From positions 1-36,188 of the forward strand of contig PMUM01000178.1 of NCBI GenBank assembly GCA_003166855.1: a stretch of 36,188 nucleotides of DNA, read 5' to 3'. Source of the stretch: Acidobacteriaceae bacterium (GTDB lineage: Bacteria > Acidobacteriota > Terriglobia > Terriglobales > Acidobacteriaceae). The notes under the pieces are model-generated. The model saw nothing but the letters and a program-made list of their open reading frames with translations. It did not search any database and was not told the DNA's origin. A program made the position numbers and the translations under genes. Shown piece by piece: positions 27,431 to 35,795 of this stretch. The stretch's first letter is position 1; each line of letters starts with the position of its first letter.

Positions 27431-29941
27431 ATGATGACTGGATTCACACAAGACGTTCGGTACGCGTTGCGGCAGTTGGGCAAGGCTCCGGGCTTTGCCG
27501 CGGTCGCCATCATCACGCTCGCGCTCGGCATCGGCGCGAACACAGCGATCTTCAGCCTGCTCGACCAGGCGCTCCTCCGTACCCTCCCGGTGAAGGATGC
27601 TGATCGCCTGGTGATCCTGCAATCTCTGGGCAGTTTCAACGGACACACCAGTTCCCGCACAGATGAGAACTTCTCTTTCTCGTATCCCATGTATCGCGAT
27701 CTCCGCGACGGCAATTCCGTTTTCAGCGGCCTAATCGCCACGGACAAGGTGTCGGTGGGAGTGCAGTGGCACAACCAGCCTGAACTGGTCGACGGCGAAT
27801 TGGTTTCGGGGAACTATTTTGACGTGCTGGGCGTGCAACCCGCTCGGGGTCGTCTCCTGGTCGCATCCGATGACGTCGTGCCTGATGCGAATCCGGTAGC
27901 GGTTTTGAGCTTCAGTTACTGGCAACGCCGCTTTGGTTCGGACTTTGCCGTTGTGAACCAAAGCATTCTGATCAATGGCCGTCCCTTCACTGTCCTCGGA
28001 GTCGCGCCGCCCGGTTTTCACAGCGTGGTCATGGGCGACACTCCCGATCTGTTTGTGCCCATGAGCATGAAAGCGGAAATTCGGCCGGGTGTTACCGACC
28101 TTCTCGATCGCACGTCCCGCTGGCTCAACATTGTTGGGAAGCTCAAGCCCGGACTCACTCGCGAGCAGGCAGAGGCCGGCATCAATCCGCTCTGGTACTC
28201 CATCCGCGCCGACGAACTCAAGCAGCGGGGACACAGCTCGGAGCACTTCAAGGAGAGTTTCCTGACCAAGTCGCACCTGTTCGTTCGCGACGGAGCCAAG
28301 GGATTCTCCCCTCTGCGTGCCGACGTGCAAGAGCCGCTGGTGATCATCATGGGCATGGTCGGGCTGGTGGCGCTGATGGCGTGCGCCAACGTGGGCAGCC
28401 TGTTGCTGGTTCGCGCCGCCGGACGCATTCGCGAAATGTCTGTCCGCTATGCGTTGGGAGCTAAGCGTGCACGCGTGGTGCAGCAGTTATTGGTGGAAGG
28501 ACTGTTGCTCGGCCTGGCGGGAGGTGCGCTCGGGATCCTGATTGCGCCCCGCATCTCGGCGTGGCTGATCAATATGATCTGGAGCCGCACGGCTGGCGAT
28601 CTGCCATTTTCGTCGCATCCGGATCTGCGGATTTTAGTCTTCAATTTCTCGCTGGCGCTGCTGGTAAGTCTGATTTTCAGCCTCGCTCCTGCGGTGCAGT
28701 TCTGGCGTCCGAATCTGGCGCCCGCGCTCAAGCAGCAGGCGATGACGGCTGGCGGCGGACCGCTGCGCTTCCGTCGCCTTTCGGTTGCGGTCCAAATCGG
28801 ATTGAGCATTCTCGTGCTGGTCGGCGCAGGCCTGTTCGTGCGTACACTACACAATCTCAAATCGCTGAATGTTGGCTTTGAAACCGATCATCTTGTGACG
28901 TTCGGTGTACAGGCGACGCTTGCGGGGTATCAACCCCATCAAACCCGCGATCTGGATACGCGAATACTACAAACACTAGCGGCGCTGCCAGGAGTGCGCT
29001 CCGTGGCAGGTACGACCGATCGAGAACTGGCGGACACCAACACGTCGAACAACATTACGCTTGCCGGATACACGGCAAAAGAGAACGAGGACATGAACGT
29101 GGAGTCGCCCCGTGTCAGTCCTGGCTACTTCTCGACGATGGGAATGCCACTGGTCGCGGGTCGCGAATTTACCGACCAGGATCGCGATGCGACCCATAAG
29201 GTCGCAGTGGTGAACGAGAGCTTCGCCCGCCACTATTTCGGCGAACCGGAGCTGGCGATCGGCCACTATTACGGCAAGGGCGGAGGCCAGGTTGCAATCG
29301 ATACTGAAATCATCGGCGTCGTGAAGGACGCCAAGCACACCGGTGTTCGCCAGGAGATCACCCGCACCACGTTTGCTCCATATCTTCAGGAGTCGAATCC
29401 GGGCGCGATGACGTTTTATGTTCGCATCTGGCAGTCACCGGAAAGCGCAGAAGGAACGATCCGCACTGCGATGCAGACGCTAGATTCCAAGCTCGTTCTG
29501 GATACTTTCCGGACGATGGAGGAACAGGTCGATGACATTCTGACAACCGAGCGGGTGATCGCGATTCTGGCGTCGGCCTTCGGTGCGCTCGCTGTGCTCA
29601 TGGCCGCCGTCGGACTCTACGGCGTCCTGGCTTATTCAACGGCGCAGCGGACTCGCGAGATCGGCATTCGCATTGCTCTCGGCGCCGGCCGCACTTCCGT
29701 AATGCGCATGGTACTGGTTGAAGTGCTGTGGCTCGCTGGGATCAGCATTGCGGTCGCATTGCCGGCTTCGCTCCTGCTCACTCGTGCAGCGCGCAGCCAG
29801 TTGTTCGGCATTTCAAGCAGCGATCCATTGACTCTGGTCGTGGTAACTCTGGTGGTCGCGGTGGTCGCGCTGGCATCGGCGCTGCTGCCGGCGCGCCGCA
29901 CGGCCAAGACAGATCCCATGGTGGCGTTGCGTTACGAATAG
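27431..29941 (+). CDS. ADOP/MacB-type permease 9
   Basis: 836 residues, the longest copy. It starts with a double ATG and [17 protein letters not shown] (Gly-Lys-Ala in place of Arg-Lys-Ser), then TM1 with [31 protein letters not shown]. That LPVKD segment groups it with permeases 1-3, although it lies after the 4-8 block. FtsX core 1 is near residue 316 (LMACANVGSLLLVRAAGRIREMSVRYALGAK) and core 2 at about 716-753 ([30 protein letters not shown]). It ends [10 protein letters not shown]. ATPase 2 follows after 28 nt, making it the permease nearest to that ATPase. The gene is intact. Confidence 0.93.
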   Translation: MMTGFTQDVRYALRQLGKAPGFAAVAIITLALGIGANTAIFSLLDQALLRTLPVKDADRLVILQSLGSFNGHTSSRTDENFSFSYPMYRDLRDGNSVFSGLIATDKVSVGVQWHNQPELVDGELVSGNYFDVLGVQPARGRLLVASDDVVPDANPVAVLSFSYWQRRFGSDFAVVNQSILINGRPFTVLGVAPPGFHSVVMGDTPDLFVPMSMKAEIRPGVTDLLDRTSRWLNIVGKLKPGLTREQAEAGINPLWYSIRADELKQRGHSSEHFKESFLTKSHLFVRDGAKGFSPLRADVQEPLVIIMGMVGLVALMACANVGSLLLVRAAGRIREMSVRYALGAKRARVVQQLLVEGLLLGLAGGALGILIAPRISAWLINMIWSRTAGDLPFSSHPDLRILVFNFSLALLVSLIFSLAPAVQFWRPNLAPALKQQAMTAGGGPLRFRRLSVAVQIGLSILVLVGAGLFVRTLHNLKSLNVGFETDHLVTFGVQATLAGYQPHQTRDLDTRILQTLAALPGVRSVAGTTDRELADTNTSNNITLAGYTAKENEDMNVESPRVSPGYFSTMGMPLVAGREFTDQDRDATHKVAVVNESFARHYFGEPELAIGHYYGKGGGQVAIDTEIIGVVKDAKHTGVRQEITRTTFAPYLQESNPGAMTFYVRIWQSPESAEGTIRTAMQTLDSKLVLDTFRTMEEQVDDILTTERVIAILASAFGALAVLMAAVGLYGVLAYSTAQRTREIGIRIALGAGRTSVMRMVLVEVLWLAGISIAVALPASLLLTRAARSQLFGISSSDPLTLVVVTLVVAVVALASALLPARRTAKTDPMVALRYE

Positions 29942-29969
29942 AAAGTCTGATTCATGAAATGAGAATGAA

Positions 29970-30680
29970 ATGATCCAACTGAAGAATATCGACCGCAGCT
30001 ACAAAACTGGCGCCGGACGAACCTGGGTGCTGCGCCGTGTGAACCTCGACATTCGCGAAGGCGAGTTCATCACTGTGATGGGACCATCCGGAGCAGGGAA
30101 GTCATCGCTCTTGAATGTTCTTGCGCTTCTCGATGACCAATGGGAAGGCGAGTACTGGTTTCGAGAGCAGGGCGTGCACGACCTGAAACGCAAGCAGCGG
30201 GCTGAACTGGCCAAGAAGAATGTTGGGATGGTCTTCCAGAGTTATCACCTGCTTGACGACCTCACCGTGCAGGAGAACATCGATCTGCCGCTCTCCTATA
30301 AAGACATTCCGCGCAATCAGCGGCAGAGCCTGGTGGCCGACACGCTCGATCGCTTCCAGATCGTGGCCAAGAAAGATCTGTATCCCAGCCAGCTCTCGGG
30401 AGGTCAGCAGCAGCTCGTGGGGATCGCTCGGGCCGTGATCCACAAGCCGCCGCTGCTGCTGGCGGACGAGCCCACCGGCAACCTGCATTCGCTCCAGGCC
30501 AAGGAGATCATGGAACTCTTCCGCGGCCTGAATGAGCAGGGAACCACGATCGTGCAGGTCACGCACTCGGAAGCGAACGCGGCTTACGGGAGTCGCACCA
30601 TTCAACTGCGGGACGGATGGCTCGTAGGGGACACAGCCAATCCATCGCTCGCTCAGCCAGCGGAGGTCAGCGCATCGTGA
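29970..30680 (+). CDS. MacB/LolD-type ABC ATPase with altered D-loop (ATPase 2)
   Basis: 236 residues. Walker A GPSGAGKS (38-45), Q-loop MVFQSYHLL (Q90), LSGGQ (142-146), Walker B LLADE (E167) and switch H199 (VTHS) are present. Two changes set it apart from ATPase 1: the signature helix reads LSGGQQQLVGIARA, with Leu for the usual Arg, and the D-loop is GNLHS, with His173 for the usual Asp. The D-loop Asp helps couple the two ATP sites, so activity or dimer asymmetry may be altered, and a heterodimer with ATPase 1 is conceivable. The Shine-Dalgarno is weak (TGAGAATGAA), and a two-codon ATG-AAA-TGA lies just upstream at 29954. Its stop overlaps the GTG start of the TolC-type gene by two bases. 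Confidence 0.9.
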   Translation: MIQLKNIDRSYKTGAGRTWVLRRVNLDIREGEFITVMGPSGAGKSSLLNVLALLDDQWEGEYWFREQGVHDLKRKQRAELAKKNVGMVFQSYHLLDDLTVQENIDLPLSYKDIPRNQRQSLVADTLDRFQIVAKKDLYPSQLSGGQQQLVGIARAVIHKPPLLLADEPTGNLHSLQAKEIMELFRGLNEQGTTIVQVTHSEANAAYGSRTIQLRDGWLVGDTANPSLAQPAEVSAS

Positions 30681-32650
30681 ATGTTTCCGGGACCACTTTC
30701 TTGAAACGGGGAACTACCGTCATTTGCATTTATGCGATGCTGGCGTCGATGCTGCCGGCGCAGACGTCTAGCCCTGCGGCGCCTACTCCGCGGCAGGATG
30801 CTGCCGCCCAGACTGCGGTTTCGCCCACCACCCTTCCAGTTCGGTTTGAGATGCCAAAATCACACAATCCGCTGAACGCCTATTTGCCGGATTATGTTCC
30901 CGAGCCGGTGCTGGCGAACTCACCGCGTCTCGATCGGCTAGTCCGGGACGGGAAGCTCTATCTCTCGCTGAAAGACGCCATTGATCTTGCACTCGAGAAC
31001 AATCTGGATCTTGCCATTGCCCGTTACAATCTTCCGATCGCGAACACCGACATTCTGCGCACCCAAGCCGGCGGATTTTTTCGTGGCGTGAATACCGGCG
31101 TTGTGCAGGGAACTCCCGGCGGTGGAGTCGGTGGCTTTGGCACCGGAGCTCCAGGCGCGGGTGCCGGCGGCACGACCGGTGGCGCCGGCGGAGCCGGAGC
31201 GGGTGCGTCCGGATTGGTTCAGTCCACGCTGGGCGCCGGGACCGCCGTGTCTTCCTACGATCCATTTATCAGCGCGAACGGCGGAGACGAGCATCAGACT
31301 TCGCCGGTCGTCAACCAAGCGGTCTACGGAGTTCCGTCGCTGCAGCTGAATACCGGACAATTTAACGTCAATTACTCCCAGGCCTTTGCCACTGGAACCA
31401 GCATTAATTTCTCGTTTAACAATGCCCGCCAGACGACGAATAGCCCGTTTTTCACCCTGTCTCCTACGCTCACCTCGGCGTACCGCATCGCCATTCAACA
31501 GGAACTCCTCGCTGGATTCGGTTTCGGCCCGAACCTGCGCTATTTGCGAATCGCAAGAAACAATAAAAAGATCTCAGATATTGCCTTCAAGGACCAGGTG
31601 ATTGCCACCGTCACCCAGATCGAGAATATGTACTGGGACCTGGTGAGCGCTTACGAACAGACGCAGGTGAACGAGAAATCTTCGGCTTTCGCTCAACAAA
31701 CCCTTGAGAATGCCCGAAAGCAATTGCAACTTCAGAGCATTCCCGAGATGGATGTCCTGCGTGCCGAGGCGGAGGTTTCCCGGCGTGACCAAGATTTAAC
31801 CGTCGCCCGGACCAGTCTCCAATTTCAGGAGACGCTGATGAAGAATGCCATTACGAAGAGTTTGGATGATCCGATTCTTGAAGCAATTCCGGTCGTACCC
31901 ACCGACCGGACAGAGAGTTTGGAGCCTCAAACCACCCAGTCCATCCAGGATTTGACTGCTACCGCCCTGAAGGGCCGGCCGGAACTCGCAGAGTCGGACG
32001 TCGACCTGGTGAATCGCCAAATCAGCCGTCGTGCGGCACGGAATGCTTTGTTGCCGTCACTTTCGGCGGTGGCCTTCTATTCAGGGGCAGGGTTGGCGGG
32101 CCCTTTGAATCCCCTCTGCACCCAGGGCTGCACCGCAAACGTGCCAGTCGACTTTGGAGGCGCCCTGCGCAACACGTTCAACAATTCTTCTCCCGATTAC
32201 TATGTAGGACTGAACTTGAACATTCCGCTGCGAAATCGGGTCGCAAAAGCCGACCAGTACAGGTCGGAACTCGAGTACCGTCAGGCCGAACTGCGATTGG
32301 AACAACTGAAGAAGCAGGTCCGAATCGAGGTCCGTAACGCGCAGTATTCCGTCGAGCAAACCGCTGCGCGCGTTGCGGCCGCCCGAAAAGGCCGCGACCT
32401 CGCGCAGCGCACGTTCGACATCACCAAGAAAGAGCAGGACCTGGGAGCAGGCTCCAGCTATCAGACGCTATCCGCCCAGAAAGATCTCTCCCTCGCCGAA
32501 CTGGATCTGGTCACCGCGATGACCGTGTTCGCAAAGGCAAAAGTTGAATTGGATCGGGCAACGGGGGCGACTTTGGAACATAATGGAATCCAACTGCAAA
32601 ACGCGGTGAACGGCACGGTTGGTGATACCATCAGCGCCGCGACCCCGTAA
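30677..32650 (+). CDS. TolC-type outer-membrane efflux protein with a glycine-rich insert
   Basis: 657 residues from GTG 30677. The frame is open from 30617, but GGAGG at 30662-30666 and a following signal-peptide-like segment (TTVICIYAMLASMLPAQT) favour the GTG, which overlaps the ATPase 2 stop as GTGA and implies coupled translation. The body has the TolC layout of two long coiled-coil repeats: first ISDIAFKDQVIATVTQIENMYW and SAFAQQTLENARKQLQ, then YRSELEYRQAELRLEQLKKQ and RDLAQRTFDITKKEQDLG. A Gly/Ala-rich stretch at about residues 145-179 (GGVGGFGTGAPGAGAGG and on) interrupts the first half; ordinary TolC lacks it. The protein is ~200 residues longer than E. coli TolC. It would be the outer-membrane exit duct for the adaptor encoded at the head of the locus. 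Confidence 0.9.
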   Translation: MNVSGTTFLKRGTTVICIYAMLASMLPAQTSSPAAPTPRQDAAAQTAVSPTTLPVRFEMPKSHNPLNAYLPDYVPEPVLANSPRLDRLVRDGKLYLSLKDAIDLALENNLDLAIARYNLPIANTDILRTQAGGFFRGVNTGVVQGTPGGGVGGFGTGAPGAGAGGTTGGAGGAGAGASGLVQSTLGAGTAVSSYDPFISANGGDEHQTSPVVNQAVYGVPSLQLNTGQFNVNYSQAFATGTSINFSFNNARQTTNSPFFTLSPTLTSAYRIAIQQELLAGFGFGPNLRYLRIARNNKKISDIAFKDQVIATVTQIENMYWDLVSAYEQTQVNEKSSAFAQQTLENARKQLQLQSIPEMDVLRAEAEVSRRDQDLTVARTSLQFQETLMKNAITKSLDDPILEAIPVVPTDRTESLEPQTTQSIQDLTATALKGRPELAESDVDLVNRQISRRAARNALLPSLSAVAFYSGAGLAGPLNPLCTQGCTANVPVDFGGALRNTFNNSSPDYYVGLNLNIPLRNRVAKADQYRSELEYRQAELRLEQLKKQVRIEVRNAQYSVEQTAARVAAARKGRDLAQRTFDITKKEQDLGAGSSYQTLSAQKDLSLAELDLVTAMTVFAKAKVELDRATGATLEHNGIQLQNAVNGTVGDTISAATP

Positions 32651-32657
32651 GAGGACC

Positions 32658-34070
32658 ATGCCGACTTCCACCAAACCCGGAGCCCATCCCGCCGTTACGC
32701 CGGCGAAGGGCAGCTACGAGCGGCCTCGAATCTTGGCGGCCGACGACCAGCAGCATGTGCTTGAGGCCCTGGAACTGCTCCTGCGCCCCCAGGGATACGA
32801 AGTCGAGACCGCGAGATCGCCGGCGCTGGTTCGCGATGCGCTGGCCACGGGTTCCTATGATGCTCTGCTCATCGACTTGAACTACACGCGGGACACGACC
32901 TCCGGTCAGGAGGGACTCGACCTTCTTTCTGAAATCGTCGCCCTCGACAATTCAATTCCGGTCATTGTGATGACCGCCTGGGCCAACATTGAATTGGCCG
33001 TCGAAGCCATGCGCCGTGGGGCGCGGGATTTCATCCAGAAGCCCTGGGAGAACGAGCGGCTGCTGACAATCCTGCGGGCGCAAGTTGATCTCCGCAAGGC
33101 GTTGCAGCGCGCGGAGCGCCTCGCTGCCCAAAATCGCCTGTTGCAGGCTGAGGGACGTCCCGAGTTCATTGCCACGGCACAGCTCATGCAACCCGTCCTT
33201 GAGGCCATCACCCGCGTCGGGCCTTCCGACGCGAATGTTTTGATTACGGGTGAGCATGGCACGGGAAAAGAAGTTGTGGCGCGGACGCTGCACGCCGTCT
33301 CTCGGCGCGCGCAGCGCCTCATGGTCTCGGTAAACACGGGCGCCGTGCCGGAAGGCCTCTTCGAGAGCGAACTCTTCGGACATGTTAAAGGTGCCTTCAC
33401 CGATGCCCGTTCCGACCGCATCGGCCGCTTTGAACTCGCCGATGGCGGCACTATCTTTCTCGACGAAATAGGAAACATACCCATTCGCCAGCAGGCCAAG
33501 TTGCTGCGGGTGTTGGAGGCCGGTGAGATCGAGCGCGTCGGCGCGTCCCGCGCAGTCCGCGTAGACGTACGTGTGGTGTCCGCCACGAACGCCGACCTAC
33601 GTGCGGCCTGCGCTTCCGGACAGTTTCGAGAAGACTTGCTGTTCCGACTGAACACGGTCGAGATCCACGTGCCGGCACTGCGGGAACGCCGCGAAGACAT
33701 TCCGGCGCTTGCCGTGCACTTCCTCACGCGCTACGCATCCCGCTACCGGCGTCCAATCGAGGGTTTCGAGGCTTCTGCCCTGCAACTGCTCATGCAATAC
33801 TCTTGGCCGGGCAATGTTCGGGAATTGGAGCACACTCTTGAGCGAGCGGTCCTGATGTGCCGGCGCAACGAGATCCAGCGCGCTGACTTGGGCCTGGACA
33901 TGTTGCGGCCGCAAAGCCAGAACCTCGAAGAACTCAGCCTCGAATCGGTGGAGGCCATTCTGATCCGCAAGGCACTGCAGCGTTCTCAGGGGAATGTGAG
34001 CCAGGCCGCGGAAACCCTCGGGCTCAGCCGCGGGGCTCTCTACCGCCGGATGGAGAAGTATGGGCTCTAG
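32658..34070 (+). CDS. NtrC-family sigma-54 response regulator
   Basis: 470 residues. The receiver (about 24-140) has the acidic pair D29/D30, phosphoacceptor D73 (LLIDLNY), T106 (VIVMTAW) and K128 (IQKPW), so phosphorylation should be normal. The AAA+ domain has Walker A GEHGTGKE (198-205), the sigma-54 loop GAFTDA (245-250) where most activators have GAFTGA, Walker B IFLDE (E270) and the arginine region FREDLLFRL. A Fis-type helix-turn-helix ends the protein (NVSQAAETLGLSRGALYRRMEKYGL, read in two parts). I chose ATG 32658, preceded by AGAGG, over the upstream in-frame start at 32619 inside the TolC-type gene. It overlaps the kinase gene by 11 nt. It probably controls this locus through the sites at 5600-5635. 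Confidence 0.93.
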   Translation: MPTSTKPGAHPAVTPAKGSYERPRILAADDQQHVLEALELLLRPQGYEVETARSPALVRDALATGSYDALLIDLNYTRDTTSGQEGLDLLSEIVALDNSIPVIVMTAWANIELAVEAMRRGARDFIQKPWENERLLTILRAQVDLRKALQRAERLAAQNRLLQAEGRPEFIATAQLMQPVLEAITRVGPSDANVLITGEHGTGKEVVARTLHAVSRRAQRLMVSVNTGAVPEGLFESELFGHVKGAFTDARSDRIGRFELADGGTIFLDEIGNIPIRQQAKLLRVLEAGEIERVGASRAVRVDVRVVSATNADLRAACASGQFREDLLFRLNTVEIHVPALRERREDIPALAVHFLTRYASRYRRPIEGFEASALQLLMQYSWPGNVRELEHTLERAVLMCRRNEIQRADLGLDMLRPQSQNLEELSLESVEAILIRKALQRSQGNVSQAAETLGLSRGALYRRMEKYGL

Positions 34071-35499
34071 CCCGCGAGGGATCCCCAATCGCGGCGCGCG
34101 CAAGCCTCCAAAAAAACGGGTTCGCCTCCTGTATGAGCGCCGAGTAAATTTATATGCGTTGCTGGTGGCGCTTCCCGGGATGGTTGTCGCCGGGATCTTT
34201 ATCTGGCTGCAGCCCTGGACGCTCGAGTCCAAGCTGGCGCTGATGTTCGCCGAATTGTTCGTGTGGTGGCTCTTGGCCATGGCGCTCCAGGAGCAAGCCA
34301 CGCACCCTTTGCAGACTCTTGCCAACGTGATCGCTGCTCTGCGCGAAGAAGACTACTCGTTCCGCGCGCGGGGAGCGGCCACCGACGACGCGCTCGGCGA
34401 ACTCTCCATCGAAGTAAATGCGTTGGCCGATCTGCTCGCAGACCAGAGGATTCGGGCCATTGAAGCCGCCGCTCTATTGCGCCGCGTGGTTGAGGAGATT
34501 GAGGTCCCGCTATTCACCTTTGATCCTGACCAGATCCTGCGCCTGGTGAATTCTGCCGGAGAACGTCTTCTGCAGCAGTCCTCTGTGCGGCTACTTGGGC
34601 GTACCGCAAGAGAGATCGGATTGGCCGCCTGCATGGATGCTGAGAGCGAGACCGTGGTCCCGCTGCCATTCCAGGGCCCGAACGCGCGCTGGATGGTGCG
34701 GCGCAGTTCGTTTCGCCAGAAGGGCGTGCCGCACACTCTGATCGTTCTGTCGGATGTGAGCCGTGCTCTGCGCGAGGAGGAACGAGGTGCATGGCAGCGT
34801 TTGATTCGCGTACTGGGTCACGAGCTGAACAACTCGCTTACGCCGATCAAGTCGATTGCGGGCACGCTGCGAGCGCAGATTTCCACGGCCGCCCTCGATT
34901 CTGATCAACGCGACGACTTTGAACGCGGGCTCTCGATTATCGAGGCCCGGTCCCACTCTCTGAATCGTTTCTTGCAGGCCTACCGGCAACTCGCCCAGAT
35001 GCCGCCGCCTGCCTTGCGCAAGACGGAACTTTCCCCAATTGTTCAACGGGTCGCTGCCCTTGAGGCTGGTTTGCCCGTGCAGGTGCTTGCCAGTCCGCCG
35101 GCTGAGTTGATGGTAGATCCCGATCAACTCGAGCAAATGCTGATCAACCTGACGCGGAACGCCGTTGAGGCCGCACTGGAGCCGCAGCACGCTCCGGCCG
35201 CTCACAACGGAGGCGCGGCAGCACTCGCCTCGTCGCGAGAGCCGCGCGTAGTCGTGCGGTGGGATCTGACCGAGAAGGAGCTGGTTCTTACCATCGAAGA
35301 CAACGGTCCCGGGCTCGGCAATCCCGCCAATGTGTTCGTCCCTTTCTACACAACTAAGCCATCGGGCAGCGGAATTGGTTTGGTACTTTCAAGGCAGATC
35401 GCCGAGGCCCACGGCGGCTCGATTGAACTCCTGAATCGCACAGACCAGAAGGGTTGCCAGGCAAGAGTCGTGCTCCCCCGCACCCAGCCGCTGGCTTAA
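34060..35499 (+). CDS. Membrane sensor histidine kinase (NtrY/NtrB-like)
   Basis: 479 residues. After a basic N-terminus come two helices, LYALLVALPGMVVAGIFIWLQ (31-51) and LALMFAELFVWWLLAMAL (59-76), with almost no loop between them, so a large periplasmic sensor is absent. A HAMP-like segment (about 78-130) and a PAS-like domain (about 138-238) follow. Kinase motifs are complete: H-box LGHELNNSLTPIKS with H254, N-box NLTRNAVEA, G1 DNGPGLG (414-420), F-box FYTTK and G2 GSGIGL. The HELNNSLTPI form matches kinases paired with NtrC-type regulators. Its ATG lies inside the end of the regulator gene, so the pair is co-translated. With so short an outside region it may sense within the membrane or cytoplasm. 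It is the last gene of the plus-strand locus. Confidence 0.92.
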   Translation: MGSSPRGIPNRGARKPPKKRVRLLYERRVNLYALLVALPGMVVAGIFIWLQPWTLESKLALMFAELFVWWLLAMALQEQATHPLQTLANVIAALREEDYSFRARGAATDDALGELSIEVNALADLLADQRIRAIEAAALLRRVVEEIEVPLFTFDPDQILRLVNSAGERLLQQSSVRLLGRTAREIGLAACMDAESETVVPLPFQGPNARWMVRRSSFRQKGVPHTLIVLSDVSRALREEERGAWQRLIRVLGHELNNSLTPIKSIAGTLRAQISTAALDSDQRDDFERGLSIIEARSHSLNRFLQAYRQLAQMPPPALRKTELSPIVQRVAALEAGLPVQVLASPPAELMVDPDQLEQMLINLTRNAVEAALEPQHAPAAHNGGAAALASSREPRVVVRWDLTEKELVLTIEDNGPGLGNPANVFVPFYTTKPSGSGIGLVLSRQIAEAHGGSIELLNRTDQKGCQARVVLPRTQPLA

Positions 35500-35508
35500 A
35501 TGTCAGGG

Positions 35509-35682
35509 TTATTCCGCGGGGTCTTTCTGACGCGTCGCCTTTACCCCCGACAGGATCCCGACCCCCAAAAGCACGATCGCGCCCACAGCAATCCAATGTG
35601 CGGGCATATGGACCAGGTGAGCTCCATAAATCAATCCGCCAAGCATGATTGCGAATCCAACGGCGTAGAGTCCGAACGACAT
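35509..35682 (-). CDS. Small two-helix membrane protein, 57 residues
   Basis: ATG at 35682 to TAA at 35509-35511. The sequence starts MSFGLYAVGFAIMLGGLIYG, has a short polar turn (AHLVHMPAHW), a second helix (IAVGAIVLLGVGILSGV) and a charged tail KATRQKDPAE, so both ends are likely cytoplasmic. AAAGGG about 9 nt upstream is a modest Shine-Dalgarno. It converges on the kinase gene, leaving only 9 nt between the two stops. Two well-formed membrane helices plus a charged tail in the same frame make chance unlikely. I do not recognise a named family; function unknown. Confidence 0.7.
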   Translation of the reverse strand: MSFGLYAVGFAIMLGGLIYGAHLVHMPAHWIAVGAIVLLGVGILSGVKATRQKDPAE

Positions 35683-35795
35683 ATGTGTTTCCCTTTCACG
35701 CTACTGTTGTGGCTTTGCGCCAGAGGACTGCAGGCTGTCGTGCGCGCCCGGGTGCGACTGCTATTCGTCCCCAGGCACCGATCAACCTCGCAGTC
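35683..35795. other. Short intergenic stretch
   Basis: 113 bp between the BON-domain gene and the small membrane protein, both on the minus strand. I see no clear terminator hairpin or promoter; the gap is wide enough to carry a promoter for the small gene. Confidence 0.4.

Noticed and set aside
7790-29941. Mobile-element or phage origin of the repeated array
   Set aside because: No transposase, integrase, terminal inverted repeats or target duplications are visible; the repetition is explained by paralogous permease genes.
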